DNA of 64,000 nt, from the NCBI RefSeq assembly GCF_902686445.1, contig NC_062213.1:38576741-38640740 (forward strand), given 5' to 3'. Position numbers and translations under genes: made by a program. This DNA comes from Sciurus carolinensis. Lineage: Eukaryota; Chordata; Mammalia; Rodentia; Sciuridae. The notes beneath the pieces were generated by a model that searched no databases, was not told the origin of the DNA, and worked only from the letters and a program-made list of their open reading frames with translations. Below are positions 12,301 to 25,500 of this stretch, one piece after another (position 1 is the stretch's first letter; every line of letters starts with the position of its first letter).

Positions 12301-15300
12301 TTTGTTGGTGATGGTATATTTATAATGTCTGAGTCAAGGCTACCTCTTAAATAATTGATGCTTTCATTTTATAATTGAATATATTGAGTTCATGGGGGGA
12401 AAAATGCCTGTGCTTGCAATAATAAAATAAAATAAAAACCCCACTCCTGGGGTGGGGGATGTAGTTCAGTGGTAAAGTGCTTGCCTAGTATGCACAAAAC
12501 CCTGGGTTCAATTCCCTAGCACTGAAAAAAATCCTTCTCCCTGTTTTCTTTACAATATTTCGCGGTAAGCAAAATCATACATCTTGAACAACCACCATAT
12601 AAACCATAATCCCTTGGTGATATTAAGGGAGATTTCTGTCTTTCCTATATACAGTATAGCCAGAAAACAAAAACTGTGGTACCTGTCAAGTGTCCTGCAA
12701 ATAGTTTGGAGTGAATGAATGAATGAATGAATGAATCTTAGTGTTATTTTGAAAAGCACAAGTTTGTAGTTACTGTTTCATTTTTATTTTCTTAGATAAT
12801 GCATTTAAGTGGTGGCTGGGGGAAGATTCTCCATGAGCAGCTTGATGCGCCTGTTCTAATTGAAATTCAGAAGCATGTCCTAAACAGGATAGAAAATGTG
12901 TGGTTGCCATTGTTCCTTTCAAGTGAGCAGTTTGCAGCCCGTCAAAAGATAAAGGTATGAAATGTATATATTATTTGAATAGCAATTGAACAGTACCTGT
13001 CAAAACCTCACATACATACCTGCTGAGCTGGCCACTGTACTTCTGCGGATAGTGGTTCAAAGACTGGGGTTGCACTTCGCAAATTTTAATCTCAATACTG
13101 CCACATGTTAATTATACCACTTTTTAAAAAATGCTTTTAGTTATAGATGGACACAATACCTTTATTTTTTTAATTTATTTTATGTGGTGCCGAGGATCAA
13201 ACCCAGTGCCTCACACATGCTAGGCAAGCGCTGTATCACTGAGCTACAACCCCAACCCTAATTGTACCACTTTTAAGTTTCACAAATTTAATTTTCTCAT
13301 TTGAAAATGGAACTAATAATTTATTCATAAGGTGGTTGTGAAAATGAAATGAAATGAATATGTTTAGTTTCTTAATGGCGCTGAGCATACAACAAACATT
13401 CAAATGTTATCTATTAATATAGTTGCTATTTTTAATTTTATTAAGTCCCTACATGAATGGGTGAGGTTATACAGACATTCACTGCAATACCATATGGGAG
13501 AATAGTTAAGCTACAATAATTTCATACTATGGAAAACTATTCAGATTTCCTTATAAAATAAGATTATAAAAGTGAGATGAAATTATAAACAAGAGATTTC
13601 TACATGTACTAATATGAGATTTGTTGTTTATTGGATGAAAGGAGCAGAGCAATATATGGAGAATAGTCCTATTATAGCTACTTCTATCTCTGTCTATTGC
13701 TGTATATCTATCTTATCTATCTGTCTATATGTCATCTATCCTTCCATTCAACCTTCTAGCTACCTGTTATGATTTGGATATGAGGTGTCCCCCAAAAGCT
13801 CCTCTGTTAATGCAGGAACATTTGGAGGTGAAATGATTGGATTGTGAGAGCCGTAACTCAATCAGTCCATCCTAGTTTGAATGAACTAGATGGGTGGTTA
13901 CTGTAGGCAGATGGGGCATGGCTGGAGAGGTGGGTCATTTGGGCCATGCCCTAATAGGTGCATCTTCCCTGTGGCCTCTTCCCTCTCCTCTCTGCTCCTG
14001 ACTGCCTTGAGCTGAGCAGCTTCCCTCTGCCATGCCCTTCCCCCACAATGTGCTGTCTCACCTTAGGCCCAGAGGAAAGGAGTCAGTCATTTATGGACTG
14101 AAACCTCTGAAACAGTGAGCTCCAAATAAACTTTCCTACCTCTAAGTTGTTCTCATCAGGTACTGGATCATAGCGATGCAAAGCTAGCACACTGCCTATC
14201 TTTTTGCTTATGCTTATGAAAAGCATCTAAAAGGACCTGCCTCCTGGGAGTGGGTTTGAGGAGCAAGAAAGATTTTTACTTTATAAAGTGGGACTTTTTT
14301 TGCTTTGTTTTGTTTTCATTTTATACGAACCAAATATTACTTTGATCACTTAAAATGTCATTTACATTCCTAAAAACAGGCAAGACTGATCTTTACAAAA
14401 ATAGTAGAAGGGTAGGAAAACATGTAATTTTGGACTAAAAGACATATGGCATTAATACTGATCAGGAAGAACCTGAAAAAGCTTTTTCTCTGTATTGTAT
14501 TCAATTTATTAAACACTTTGAGTTCTACTTATCTGAAAATATCCTTAGATTTTTGAGCAGAGCAACTTAGGGAAAAAGCAGTACATCTGGGAACACAAAA
14601 TTTATAGTATGGAGAAAAAGAGCCAACTTGTTTCAGGCAAAAAGTTCCTGGAAATAAACTTTGGGAAAACTCAAATCTCTTCATTCCCTTTTCTTCGGGG
14701 AAACTCCAGTTCACTATACAAAGCCAAGACAAAGGACATTGACTTACTAATATTATTTATCACATTTTCTCATTATGTTTACCACAGTCATTTTATTGTA
14801 ACTTGTAGTCATTTCCTGACTTAGCATTCTTTGGGTGGTCAGCAAAATAAACTGATTCTGGCAAGTTTAAGTCAAAGACAAAAAGGAGAGGTGAGAATTT
14901 ATTATCAAATGGTGCTGGTGCATCTCACAACTTAGGGAAAGAGTTTACTCCCAAGCTTTAGAAAAGATGTAGGTAAGGACAGCCCCAGGAACCCAGCAAG
15001 AACTCTCAGATCTTTTTTCCAAGGTGTGGCTATTAAAAAGACTTGTGCCTGGGGATGTAGCTCAATGGTAGAGTTCTTGCCTAGCATGCACAAGACCTTG
15101 GTTCAATCCCCAGATTGTGAGAACTCTAATCTAATCAAACAGCTTAGCCCCAGTGGTCCTACTCCTTGTTTCTCTAGATCAGCTCCTGGATCTTTCTGCT
15201 ATGAGTAGGGAGGTAGGGACACAGAGCACAGATTTGACAGGAACAATTCCCAGAAAGGGAAAATATTATATATAGGTAGTAACCCTAAGAAATACAGTTG

Positions 15301-16426
15301 TCTCTTAGAATTCATGTAGTACTGATTCCAGGACTCCCTTGGATACCAAAATCTGCTGATGCTCGAGTCCCTCATATAAAATGATGTAGTATTTGCATAT
15401 AGCCCATTCCTCCGGTAGACTTTAATTCACGTCTAATTACTTTTAAAACATTCTAATGCAATGCAAATATTTTATAAGTAGTTGTCATACTGTATTTTGG
15501 GGAATAAAGGAGAAAAGTCTATGCATATTCAGTACATATGTAATTTTTTTCTGAATATTTTTAATCTGAGGTTGGCTGAATTCATGGATGAATAACCCAT
15601 GGATAGGGAGGACTGACGGTATCTACTGTATTTTTCTCTGTGTTGAGAGTAATTTTTGGACTCTTCTAAAATTAATGGTTGAAAAGTACATGGTTAGAAT
15701 AGCACAAAAATCTGAGGAGTTAAAATTCTCTCTCCAAACCCAGTTTTTATGTGAGCCAAAATAAAATAATCCTCTGCATTTGGGATAATGTGGTTGGGTG
15801 TTATCTCTATTTTGGAGATTCAGGAAACTGTTCTGAGAATGAGTAACTCACCTCAAAACTTGACTACAAGACTTTTATTTCTAATTGTTCCTCTTCCTCC
15901 TGCATGGCTCTATCTCTTTTCCAACCTGACCTCTACCTTACTTTTTAAGCTATTAAATTGGTAAATAATTTCAAAACTGGACATAAAGGGGATAAAATGA
16001 TTGGTTTTGTTTTCAGGTACAGATGAAAGACATAGCAGACGAGCTTTTACTACAGAGGCGTGAAAGGAAAATTGGGATCTGGAAGGCAAGTGATTATTAT
16101 ATTCTTCCTCTTCTAGGTTCTACTCTGTCAAAGTATTATTTTTCCTTCCTCTTCATGTTCAAAGACCCTCATCAAAGACACTGCTTTCTAAACCACAAAC
16201 TGATTGCTGATAACTGTTCTTACTTAGCAGATGGAATTTTGACAAGAGTGTGACTCTGCCAGAGCTCTGTTCTTAAGAATTCCTGGCCCTGCTCAACCTT
16301 AGAAATGTGTCCTTTAACTATGGTGTTTTATTTTGTTTTGTTTTTGCACAAGGCCCTGGGTTTGGTCCCCAGTACTGTTTAAAATACATATGTGTATGTG
16401 TGTGTATATGTATATATACAAGCAGA

Positions 16427-16463
<37 letters not shown>

Positions 16464-16470
16464 TATATAC

Positions 16471-16508
<38 letters not shown>

Positions 16509-19500
16509 CACTTGTGATGGGTTTTTTGAGATGAGCTGTTCTTTCCAGCATATGGTAGTTTATTTATTATTGAGAGTAGATTATACAAAAAGAATGAGTA
16601 GTATGCAGCAGGATCAGCAAGTTTAGATATCTTACATTATCCCCTTTATTTAGAATAAATTTAGCTTTAAAAGAATTAAGATACTACCATTTCAGTAATT
16701 ATTAAGACCACTATAATGATACCTTACTAGTAATTGCCCATTTTGCCTCTTACAAGCATCATGAACATAATCATCCTTTTGAGCCTACAAGTTTATGTGT
16801 ATTTATTCTTCTGTAGGTCATGTTAGAAGGCCAAACTAGACCCAGGTGACCCCCTGCAAACCAACAAAGATAAAAATTTATTCAAATGTTAGAGGAGTGC
16901 ATGTGTCTGTTAGGATGCTCTTTCCTGGATTTCCTCTTGAAATAATCTTTTTAAATGCTTGTTTTTTTCTATTTTTTTTATGTAGAATGAGCTTATATTT
17001 TATGTTATTGTGCCTTATATATTACATTATTTTCTATTTAGTTAAATTATGGGTTTTAGTTAAATTACTAAGTTTTAGTATTTTAAGAAGCAGGTCTTAA
17101 AACAGTATTTGTTGAGTGGGTTTTAAATAAACATCCCAGTCTAATCCATAGTTGTTCCTATTTATAGGGCTATAATTTTAATGTGGACCAGATGGTAAGG
17201 GACTTAAGTTTTTGTCCAGAGACCATGGCATGTTCTTCACTAAAGCAGTGATAGACATCTGTGCACTTTATCTGGGTTAATGGCACCACCACACATCCAG
17301 ACTGCCTGGAAATGCCTTCACCTCTCAGTTCCAACTCAGATGTCATCCTCAAGCCCTTCTCTATAAAGGCTTCACTTTTCCATGCAGAATTAGTTATTCT
17401 TTCCTTTGTGTTCCCATGGCACTTTAGGTAACTCTCTTAAACACTTAGATTGATGATCACATATGATTATTTTCCAAGGAATTTATTTTATGCATTGGCA
17501 GTGCATAAATATTTTTCATGTAATTTAATCATTAATATAATTTTTAAGTCCATCTAAAATGGTGCCTTTACAATGATGCTTTCTTGTATGGTTGTACACT
17601 AAAATCAACTCTGGGGAACTTCAATAAAATTAAAATCTATTCAACAAATTCAATAAAATCTATTATGTTTTTTAATCTGAAAGGGTAAAGGGGATTAAAT
17701 ATGTGATTTTTAAAATTTTTATTTCATTTATTTGTTTATATGGTGCTGAAGATCGAACTCAGTGCCTCACATGCACTAGGAAAGTGTTCTACCACTGAGC
17801 CACACCTCAGCCCTAAATATGTGATCTTAAATGGTCCAAGTAAAAAGAGGAGACATCTTATATTTCAGAATTGTGAAGCTATAAAATAAGCGTAGGTTAA
17901 AAATACCCTTAAGCATTACTTAAACACCATGGGTACCTTTGGATTTCATGTTACATGACTCAAATCCTCAGGCAGAGGAATTTTATTATTTAAAAAAGTT
18001 ACTTTATAAAAAATTACTTACTATTTGTTTTTATAATTATTGATTATTAATCATAATTTATTATTAAAATAATATGAAAATCTGCTTCAAACCAAGAGCT
18101 TTCAGGATAAAATTATAGTGAAGCTCTACAGTAAATTTTCTATTTAAATTATAGAATTAATCAATTTATTTTCTTAAATGAGAAACTCTTAAATGTTCAA
18201 CTGCTTTTACTTTTTAAAAGGCAGGAGAATTATGTAATAGTAAAATAAATAAAGGAGTAATATCTAATCATAACATTAAGTTTATCTTGTTGTGTTTGAG
18301 TGCAGAACTCTTACCACCCACCAGCAGGCAGCTTCTCACGGGGTTGCCAAATTGCAATGTTTTCACATTCTCAGTGTAGCCATGTGTCCTAAGTCAACCA
18401 ATCATTTCTTTTTCTCTCTACCTTAAAAAAAAAAAAAAAAACGATGCCATAAAAATATAAAGGAGACAAGAGAGCAGGGGAGGGGAGTTGTCAAATTCTA
18501 TTGTATCCGTGACATGAATTTCAATAGTCAAAATTAAAGGAGATAGGAGTTGGTAATTTTAGTCTAATTGGTGACTTTATTACTTTTTAGAACACAGTTC
18601 ATTTTCTGTATTCTGTTTTGGACAGCCTGTGGAAAGTAAATGGATATCTTCATGGAGTGAAATTATTGCTTTTCGTAAAGCATTGTTGAATCCAGTTACT
18701 GCAAGACAGTTTCAACGTTTTGTGGCTCTAAAAGGAGATTTATTGGAAAACGGGGTACTCTTTTGGCAAGAAGTACAAAAATATAAGGTATTGTATTGGG
18801 AACTGAGGAAAGCCACTTCTTTTTGAGGAAAAATGCATTAACATATCAGATTCTTAACTGTAACTCTCTGAACAAGATTCGTATAAGATCTCAACTTTGC
18901 CATCTTCTTCATCCCAATATTTAAATATTGAGATTATTATTATTCATTGTCTAGATATACTTACTATTAAGTGAAGAGTGAGTCCTAAAATGATAGTATT
19001 AGGTTTTTAAGGCATTAACATGCATATGATCATATAATAATTACCTTCCTGAAGAGAATTTTAACTATATTTTTCTATCATATATATCTATCATATTTAA
19101 CTATATTTTTCTATCATATATATATATATTTTCTATCATATATATATATATTTACCAATTAAATTGGTAAATAATTTCAAAACTGGACATAAAGGGGATT
19201 TTATATATATATTTAAAAAGTTTTATTTTAAACTTTATATTTATATTTATATTAAAAATTTTGAGAAGTTTTTTTTCACGTTTCTCAACAATCGTATCAA
19301 AATAAGTTTTTTTTTTTTTAGAATTAGAAAGGAGGTAGAGTTTGTTTTTCATAACAGGCAATTTTTGAGTATGGGTGGGCAGAATTATCTTAGAGTTAAT
19401 ATGAACATGAACAAGCCCAACACTGCTGGGACTAGAGGAATGAGGTAAACCTTATAAAACAAGCATTAATAAAACATGGACTCATAGAAGCAACACTTAG

Positions 19501-22500
19501 TTTTACAACTGCCCTTGGCCTCCATGTTAGTATCTTTTCTGCAGTCCAGCATGAAGGACTTAAGAGTACTTGGCAGTTATATTTTAAAATACACTATAAA
19601 ATTAGAAATCATGCTGTGGGAATAAGTCCGTTCCTCTTGAGAAGCATCTATCATGTGTCAGATGTGCCAGGCACTGTGCTAGGGTACAGGAATGGAAAGG
19701 GGAGAACATGCATTACCTTCCTAGGTGAGGGAGACTTTCATGAAAGAACCAGAGGTTGTTCGATTCTGATCCGGGGTCTGGGTAGATATAGGTGTAGCAC
19801 AGAGGTAATGCTGGGGTGGTGGGGCAGGGAGATCTCAGCAGGAGTGGTGGTCTTTGCACTGGGTCTTGAGGCAATTTGCCAGTTGGAAGGCACTCCACCT
19901 GGCAAAGCCTTCATTGAGCTCATTCTTACATGGCTTACTCCTGCTAAATGTTTACTCTCTGGCAGACATTGTCTTACTGCTTTTTGTGTAATAATGAATT
20001 TATTCTTCACAAGAATCCTATGAGTTCAAGGATATTATTTTCACCATTTTACAGATGAGGAAGCTAAAGCACAAAAAAATTAAGAAAGTCCCAACATCAC
20101 CAGCTAGTTAAGTCACAGAGCAAGAATTTGAAACAAGTCATTCCATTGGGAAATCCTGTGTCCTTAACCACAAAGTAATGCTCTCTCTCAGTAATGATTA
20201 TGGTAATATTTAAAGAGCTGACTGGAGTAAACTTAATCAAATGTTATTCTGTATTATTAAAAATCAGAAAGAACCAGATGTACAACATCAAGACATTGGT
20301 TCCTTAATTATGAAACATCTTCCCAACAGAATACTCTGTACCAGTAAAAATCATGCTGTGGGACAATCACCAATGGTGGAAAAACATGTTTATATCATTG
20401 ATTTCTTCTAAACTAGCTACTAGAAAGCAGTATGATTTGATCTAAAATGTGTGTGTCCATAGAGAAAATATTAGAAGGACATATTCACTCAACACATATT
20501 TATTGAGTCCCTATGAGGGGCCAGGTTACATATCCTAGGGTTCAACCATGATCAAGCTTCTCTCCCCAAAACTCATGATGTCAAGGGAGGTTTAGATAAT
20601 GGTAGACAAGGCAATAATAAGCGTGTGATTAGGGCAACAGCAGAGGAAGCCCAGGATACTTTGGAAGTAGGTAAGATGGACCTCTCTCTTGGAGTCACTG
20701 GAGAACTTACTAGAGGGAAACATACTTAACAAGACTTCAATAATAGGTGACAGTTAACTAAGCCCACTAATATTGGCAAATAATGTATATTTTGTAACAT
20801 AACAAATGCAGTATAAATATTTTTTTCTGAGGTGATGCTAAATTGAGTAGAAATGCTAACCGTTGTTACAATGTAATGTTTATATTAAGCTTTTTCACAC
20901 ATAACTTATGCCAAACCATATGGAATATTTTACATAACTGATACCAGAATTTTTCTTTCTTTAATACTATGCATAAGACAGCTAATATAATGACTGACGT
21001 ATACTGGACATTTAATAAATATTAGGTAATTTCTGACCTAGAATTAGAAGTTTCCAAATTTGTTTGCTTTCATCCAATTTAGAAAACAATTTCTGGCTGG
21101 ACCTAGTGGCACACACCTGTAATTCCTGCAACTCAGAGGCTGAGGCAGGAGGATCAAGGCCAACCTTGGCAATTTAGTGAGACCCTGTCTCAAAATAAAA
21201 ACTTACAAGGACTGGGGATGTAGCTCAGTGGTAGAGCCCCCTCTAAATTCAATCCCAGTAGTAAAAAAGTAAATTAAAAATAACAATGTCTGTGCCTGAA
21301 AAATGCTATAATTCAGACTAAGCTATCTCTTTTTTAAGAAAAAGAAAGAATATCCCTCTATTTATGACTTTAAAACTGGGTCATTTTAAGGTATGGTATT
21401 ACTTTTATGTTCTTTATGAAGAGGATAATATGATGGGGTAACTGATAAGAAGGTATATACTAAATAACATGCCTTTTCACCACCAGCAGGTCCATTTTCT
21501 TCACTAGCCTTTTCTGAGCCCAGGTCAATTTAGTGTAGAAGCATCCTGGCTAGGAAAGCTATTGCATCCACCTATAGCCTGAGTGCCCATTCTGGGTATT
21601 CTGCTAGGAGCCTGTGAATATTTCCATCACTAATATTCCATCACTAATATTTCCATCACATACTAATTAACTATCCTGAATTTAAGTAGCATGTTTTCAC
21701 ATTTCTCCTCCAGTAGAGATTGAACCCTTAAGGCAGAGGCTGTAACTGGAGTCTCGGCTCAGTGTCTTGCGTGTAGCAGGCACTGAACAGATAGTTGTAA
21801 AATGGGTCACAGTAGGCATTAAAGCTGTTTCTTTGCCTGGAGAAACAAGTGATCTATATTAAATGAAATCTGTACCTACATAAGGTGCACATATCAATCT
21901 TAGGTTCCTCAAATCCAAGAGAAAGAAAAGCTATGCTTTATTGTTCTTTATTTTTTTAAGATAGCCTTGACATGTTCTGGTGCCCTCTTAACCTAAAGTT
22001 AAAATCAAATACCTACAGACACAGGTCTGTGAAGTGTTCTAGTAATGCATTAATCACATATTCTGCCTTTCCTCCTCCTTGTTTAGGACTTGTGCCATTC
22101 CCATTGTGATGAGTCTGTCATCCAGAATAAGATCACAACTATCATCAACTGCTTCATTAATTCTTATATTCCACCAGCTTTGCAAATTGACATTCCAGTA
22201 GAGCAAGCCCAAAAGATCATTGAACACAGGAAGGAGTTGGGACCATATGTATTTAGGGAGGCACAGGTAAGAGATCAGGGCATATTTTAAAATACATTGA
22301 CAATCAAGATATTCTCTTAAAGCCTTTACATTATTCATATTTGGCAGGATTTCAATCCTCTGAGTACTGGGATTTTGAAATATAGTTTAAATAAGTTTGC
22401 ACATGCCACCTATAAGTTTGCACTAGTTTCTTATATTTATAAGAAACTAGTAAGTCATGTGCTATTTTGTTGATAATATATAGCAAATAAAACTAAATAA

Positions 22501-25500
22501 TACCCTTTGACTTTCCATGGTTACCCTTTTTATTTCTAATTTACTAAAAAAAAAAAAAAAAAAAAAAAAACTCTAGCTAATTCCTCCTTCCTTTCCCACC
22601 ATTCATATTTCTTTTTAAAGTATCTGCTACCTCAAAAATGTGTAAAATATGTGTGTCCCAAGATTTGTATATTTTTAAAGATTGGAATATTCACATAGCT
22701 CATAAAATAAGTGAGAGGAGATTTAAGTATTCAACCAACATAAAGTACACAAACTCATGAAAGGAAAATCATGTCTGTTAACCTGCTCAAGTTACTTCTT
22801 TTTAAGATAAATAATAGAAAACATTGACTTGGTGAGCATAATTTATTTGCATTTTGAAAAGCCTTTTAGTGATGTTGTTCTTAAAAAATGATTAAGAAAA
22901 ATAAATTATAATAGAGGTAATAGGGAAGGCCATGTCATGAATTAAGTGATATGAAACAGAGATTTAGAGTATGCTTGCCCTTGAGCATGGAAAAAGGCCA
23001 TTATTCCTTAACATTCATTTGTAAGCCAGCTGTGTTCTAAGTCCTCTAAGGAATTGAAAGTGGACTCACAATCCAAAATATGCATTAAAACAGGCAAAAA
23101 TATAGAGGAATGATTGAGGATGTGCTAGAGAAAACAGGGTGCCAGAATCATAGCATCTGTTAATGAAAAGATCTTAGAGATAACTTGGCCTGTCCTAGGG
23201 GTGCTGACAAACCCAGACAGGACTTGCCAGTCTATTTCAAAGACCTTGAACCTGACACCAGAGGCCTGGAGCTGCTGACACTGGCCGGTTCTGGCACACT
23301 CTTCAGGAATTGCAGCCAGTGAGCTTTATTGGTGACCTCTAGCCTGTGACTTCTGTCTGATGTCCTAAAATGGAGTCCTAGCAATAGCTTAAATATGGAC
23401 TTTGAAGCATATGAAAATACAGGATCTTTATTTGGGGGCCTCATCTCTCTGAAGCTGTTTTTCTTTCTGTTTTTCCCAAGGAAGCTCAGAATGGCATACC
23501 AGCTAGCCCTACCCAGGTATACAAGCTAGATATCTGGTTGCCATCTTCAAGTCTTCCCTCTCCTTCATTTTTTTACTCCCTTAGCTAATCAATTCCTCCA
23601 AAAGTGAGTCCATTTGTCTCCTTGTTGGCTGTCATTCTATCTGCTTTTCTTAAACTGCAACAAGTCTCACATCGATTACTCAAACCCCCTGCCTCTGGGC
23701 TCTCTCCAGTCCTTTCTAAAAAAGGACTTTCTAAAAAACAGAGCGCTCTTTCTAAAAAAATGTCTGATCATGTCCCTTCTCTGCTTAAAATGTTTCAGTT
23801 GCTCTCCACTGCCCTCAGAATGAAGTCCATATCTTCCATATCTATCTGGCTCCATCTCTTACCACTTCCTGCCATCTCTCCCCTGGTCTTACTGAAATGG
23901 CTTTTACTGTCTTTCCTCCTGAGCTTGGTGCAGTATCCTTTTCTCTCCCTGTATTTGTCCCTGTCAGAGCACTTAACCACACTAAGTTATAAGTGACTGT
24001 CCTCATATCTGACTTTCCCATTAGGCTGTAAGCTTTTTGAGGACAGGCAATATTCTTACTTACCTTTGTGGCCCAGATGCTTGGCACATTTTTTGACTTC
24101 ATGGAATAAATGATGTGATGTGATAAGATCTGGCATGACAGTAAAGAATAAGATCAAACTGGAAATGAAAGCAAAGTTGAGCAAAAGGACTGAGTAGTAA
24201 ATAGACTCTGCTGTTTAGCATTGTTATCAGTGTAGCCTATGCCTACCTCTCATGCCCATGCCCATGCCCAGTGGCTGGAAAATTTCATCACCAGCCAAGT
24301 TTTCACTGGTCCTTTGACTCATATTAAAACATTGCTCATCTGCTAGCAGTGAGCAAAGCAGTTCTATAGTTATTAAATTATTTTCTTACCCCACAGTTTG
24401 GTTTCTTTTAACATTTAATCTATTAACTGTAGACATTACTCTAAAATCTCAATTGCATCTTTTGGGAATATACTGCTTTTATGCCTTCTATTAAAACACT
24501 ATGTGCTAATTGGGAGAAGTACAAAAGTTGGTGAATAGGAGTATTTAAGTTCATAGAGCTACTATGATACCAGAACATTGAAAAGGGGATTACCTAATTA
24601 AATGAGTGGCAGGTAAATATAAATGAAATTTTCTTCAAAGTCTGCATTTCATTAAATAAAGTATCTCTAGATTTTACAGTCATACTCCCAGAGCCTATAA
24701 AACTCAGTGATAAAACCATCCTTTAAAAATTGTAGATAATTTTATAATTATGAATCACATTTGTATATGGAAAAGTGGAACAAATGAAATATGCCAATTC
24801 AGGACTCTGATGACCATGCAGCATTTACTTTGTAAAAAAAAAAAAAATTCTCCTTTTCCCTTAAAACGTTGGCGTAGAGCCTAATGGGATGGTTCATTTT
24901 TCTTAGGGCATTAGGTAAAGGCCATTCCTAGCCATACGATGTTGGGCTTGATCTGATGTGGCAAGTCCTACCTTCTTGGAAGTAATGTATGCCTCTGGAA
25001 CTAATGGAAAAGCTTGGCATGGGAATTAGAGCAACTATTCTTATCTCTGTAAATATCACAATTAATCACTTAATGTAAAGTGTCCTTATAGAAAGCATTT
25101 GTCTAGGATACCATTCTGCTTTTTAAATGTTACTTTTCTTGCTCTCACATAAAAGAGAGATTATATCATTTAAAAGTTACTCAAGATTTATTCTTAGATC
25201 TGCAGCTTTGTTTAAGAGCTTTTCCAGAGGCAAAATGGTATTTCCTTTCTCTAAAAGAAAGAAAAGGGAGTGGGGGGAGTTTCCCTTGATGAACTGAATA
25301 CTTGGAATACTTGTGTAAAACAGCAGTGTGTAGCAGATCAACTAGTATATGTTTTAAAAGAAAACATAAATTTCTTATTTAAAAAGACCTAATGGATTCT
25401 TTATTAATACAATCAATTGGTTAGGGAAACATAAAGAATAAAGTGACTTTTAAGTGTATTTGGTATATTTTTTTTAAAGAAAGACTTCTCATTGGTAATA

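Larger units (their letters stand above)
10286..12795 (+). other. RGS22 intron 4 in this window (2510 bp)
   Basis: GT...AG (attttcttag). It contains IDs at 10493 and 12448 and a GAAT tetranucleotide tract at 12712. A small CA-rich patch lies near 11035-11055. The rest shows no recognisable element. Confidence 0.85.
12955..16016 (+). other. RGS22 intron 5 in this window (3062 bp)
   Basis: GT...AG (gttttcag). It contains a reverse ID, a MaLR solo LTR, an ID fragment and a Tigger-like element, each listed. Its last part (15952-15993) is exactly repeated in intron 7. Confidence 0.85.
16086..18625 (+). other. RGS22 intron 6, GC-AG type (2540 bp)
   Basis: The intron starts gcaagt and ends ttttggacag. 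It contains an ID fragment plus TA/CA microsatellite (16340-16507), an L2-like segment (17300-17470), a reverse ID (17702-17814) and a poly-A run at 18424-18441. The rest is AT-rich. Confidence 0.88.
18788..22086 (+). other. RGS22 intron 7 in this window (3299 bp)
   Basis: GT...AG (ccttgtttag). It contains a TATATC-type simple repeat (about 19070-19150), the 42-bp copy of intron 5 sequence, old MIR fragments and a B1-dID at 21092. The 135-codon frame at 19616-20023 overlaps MIR sequence. Confidence 0.85.

Noticed and set aside
19616..20023. 135-codon open frame
   Set aside because: It overlaps diverged MIR sequence inside RGS22 intron 7.
23604..23996. 130-codon open frame
   Set aside because: It lies within an ancient L2 fragment.
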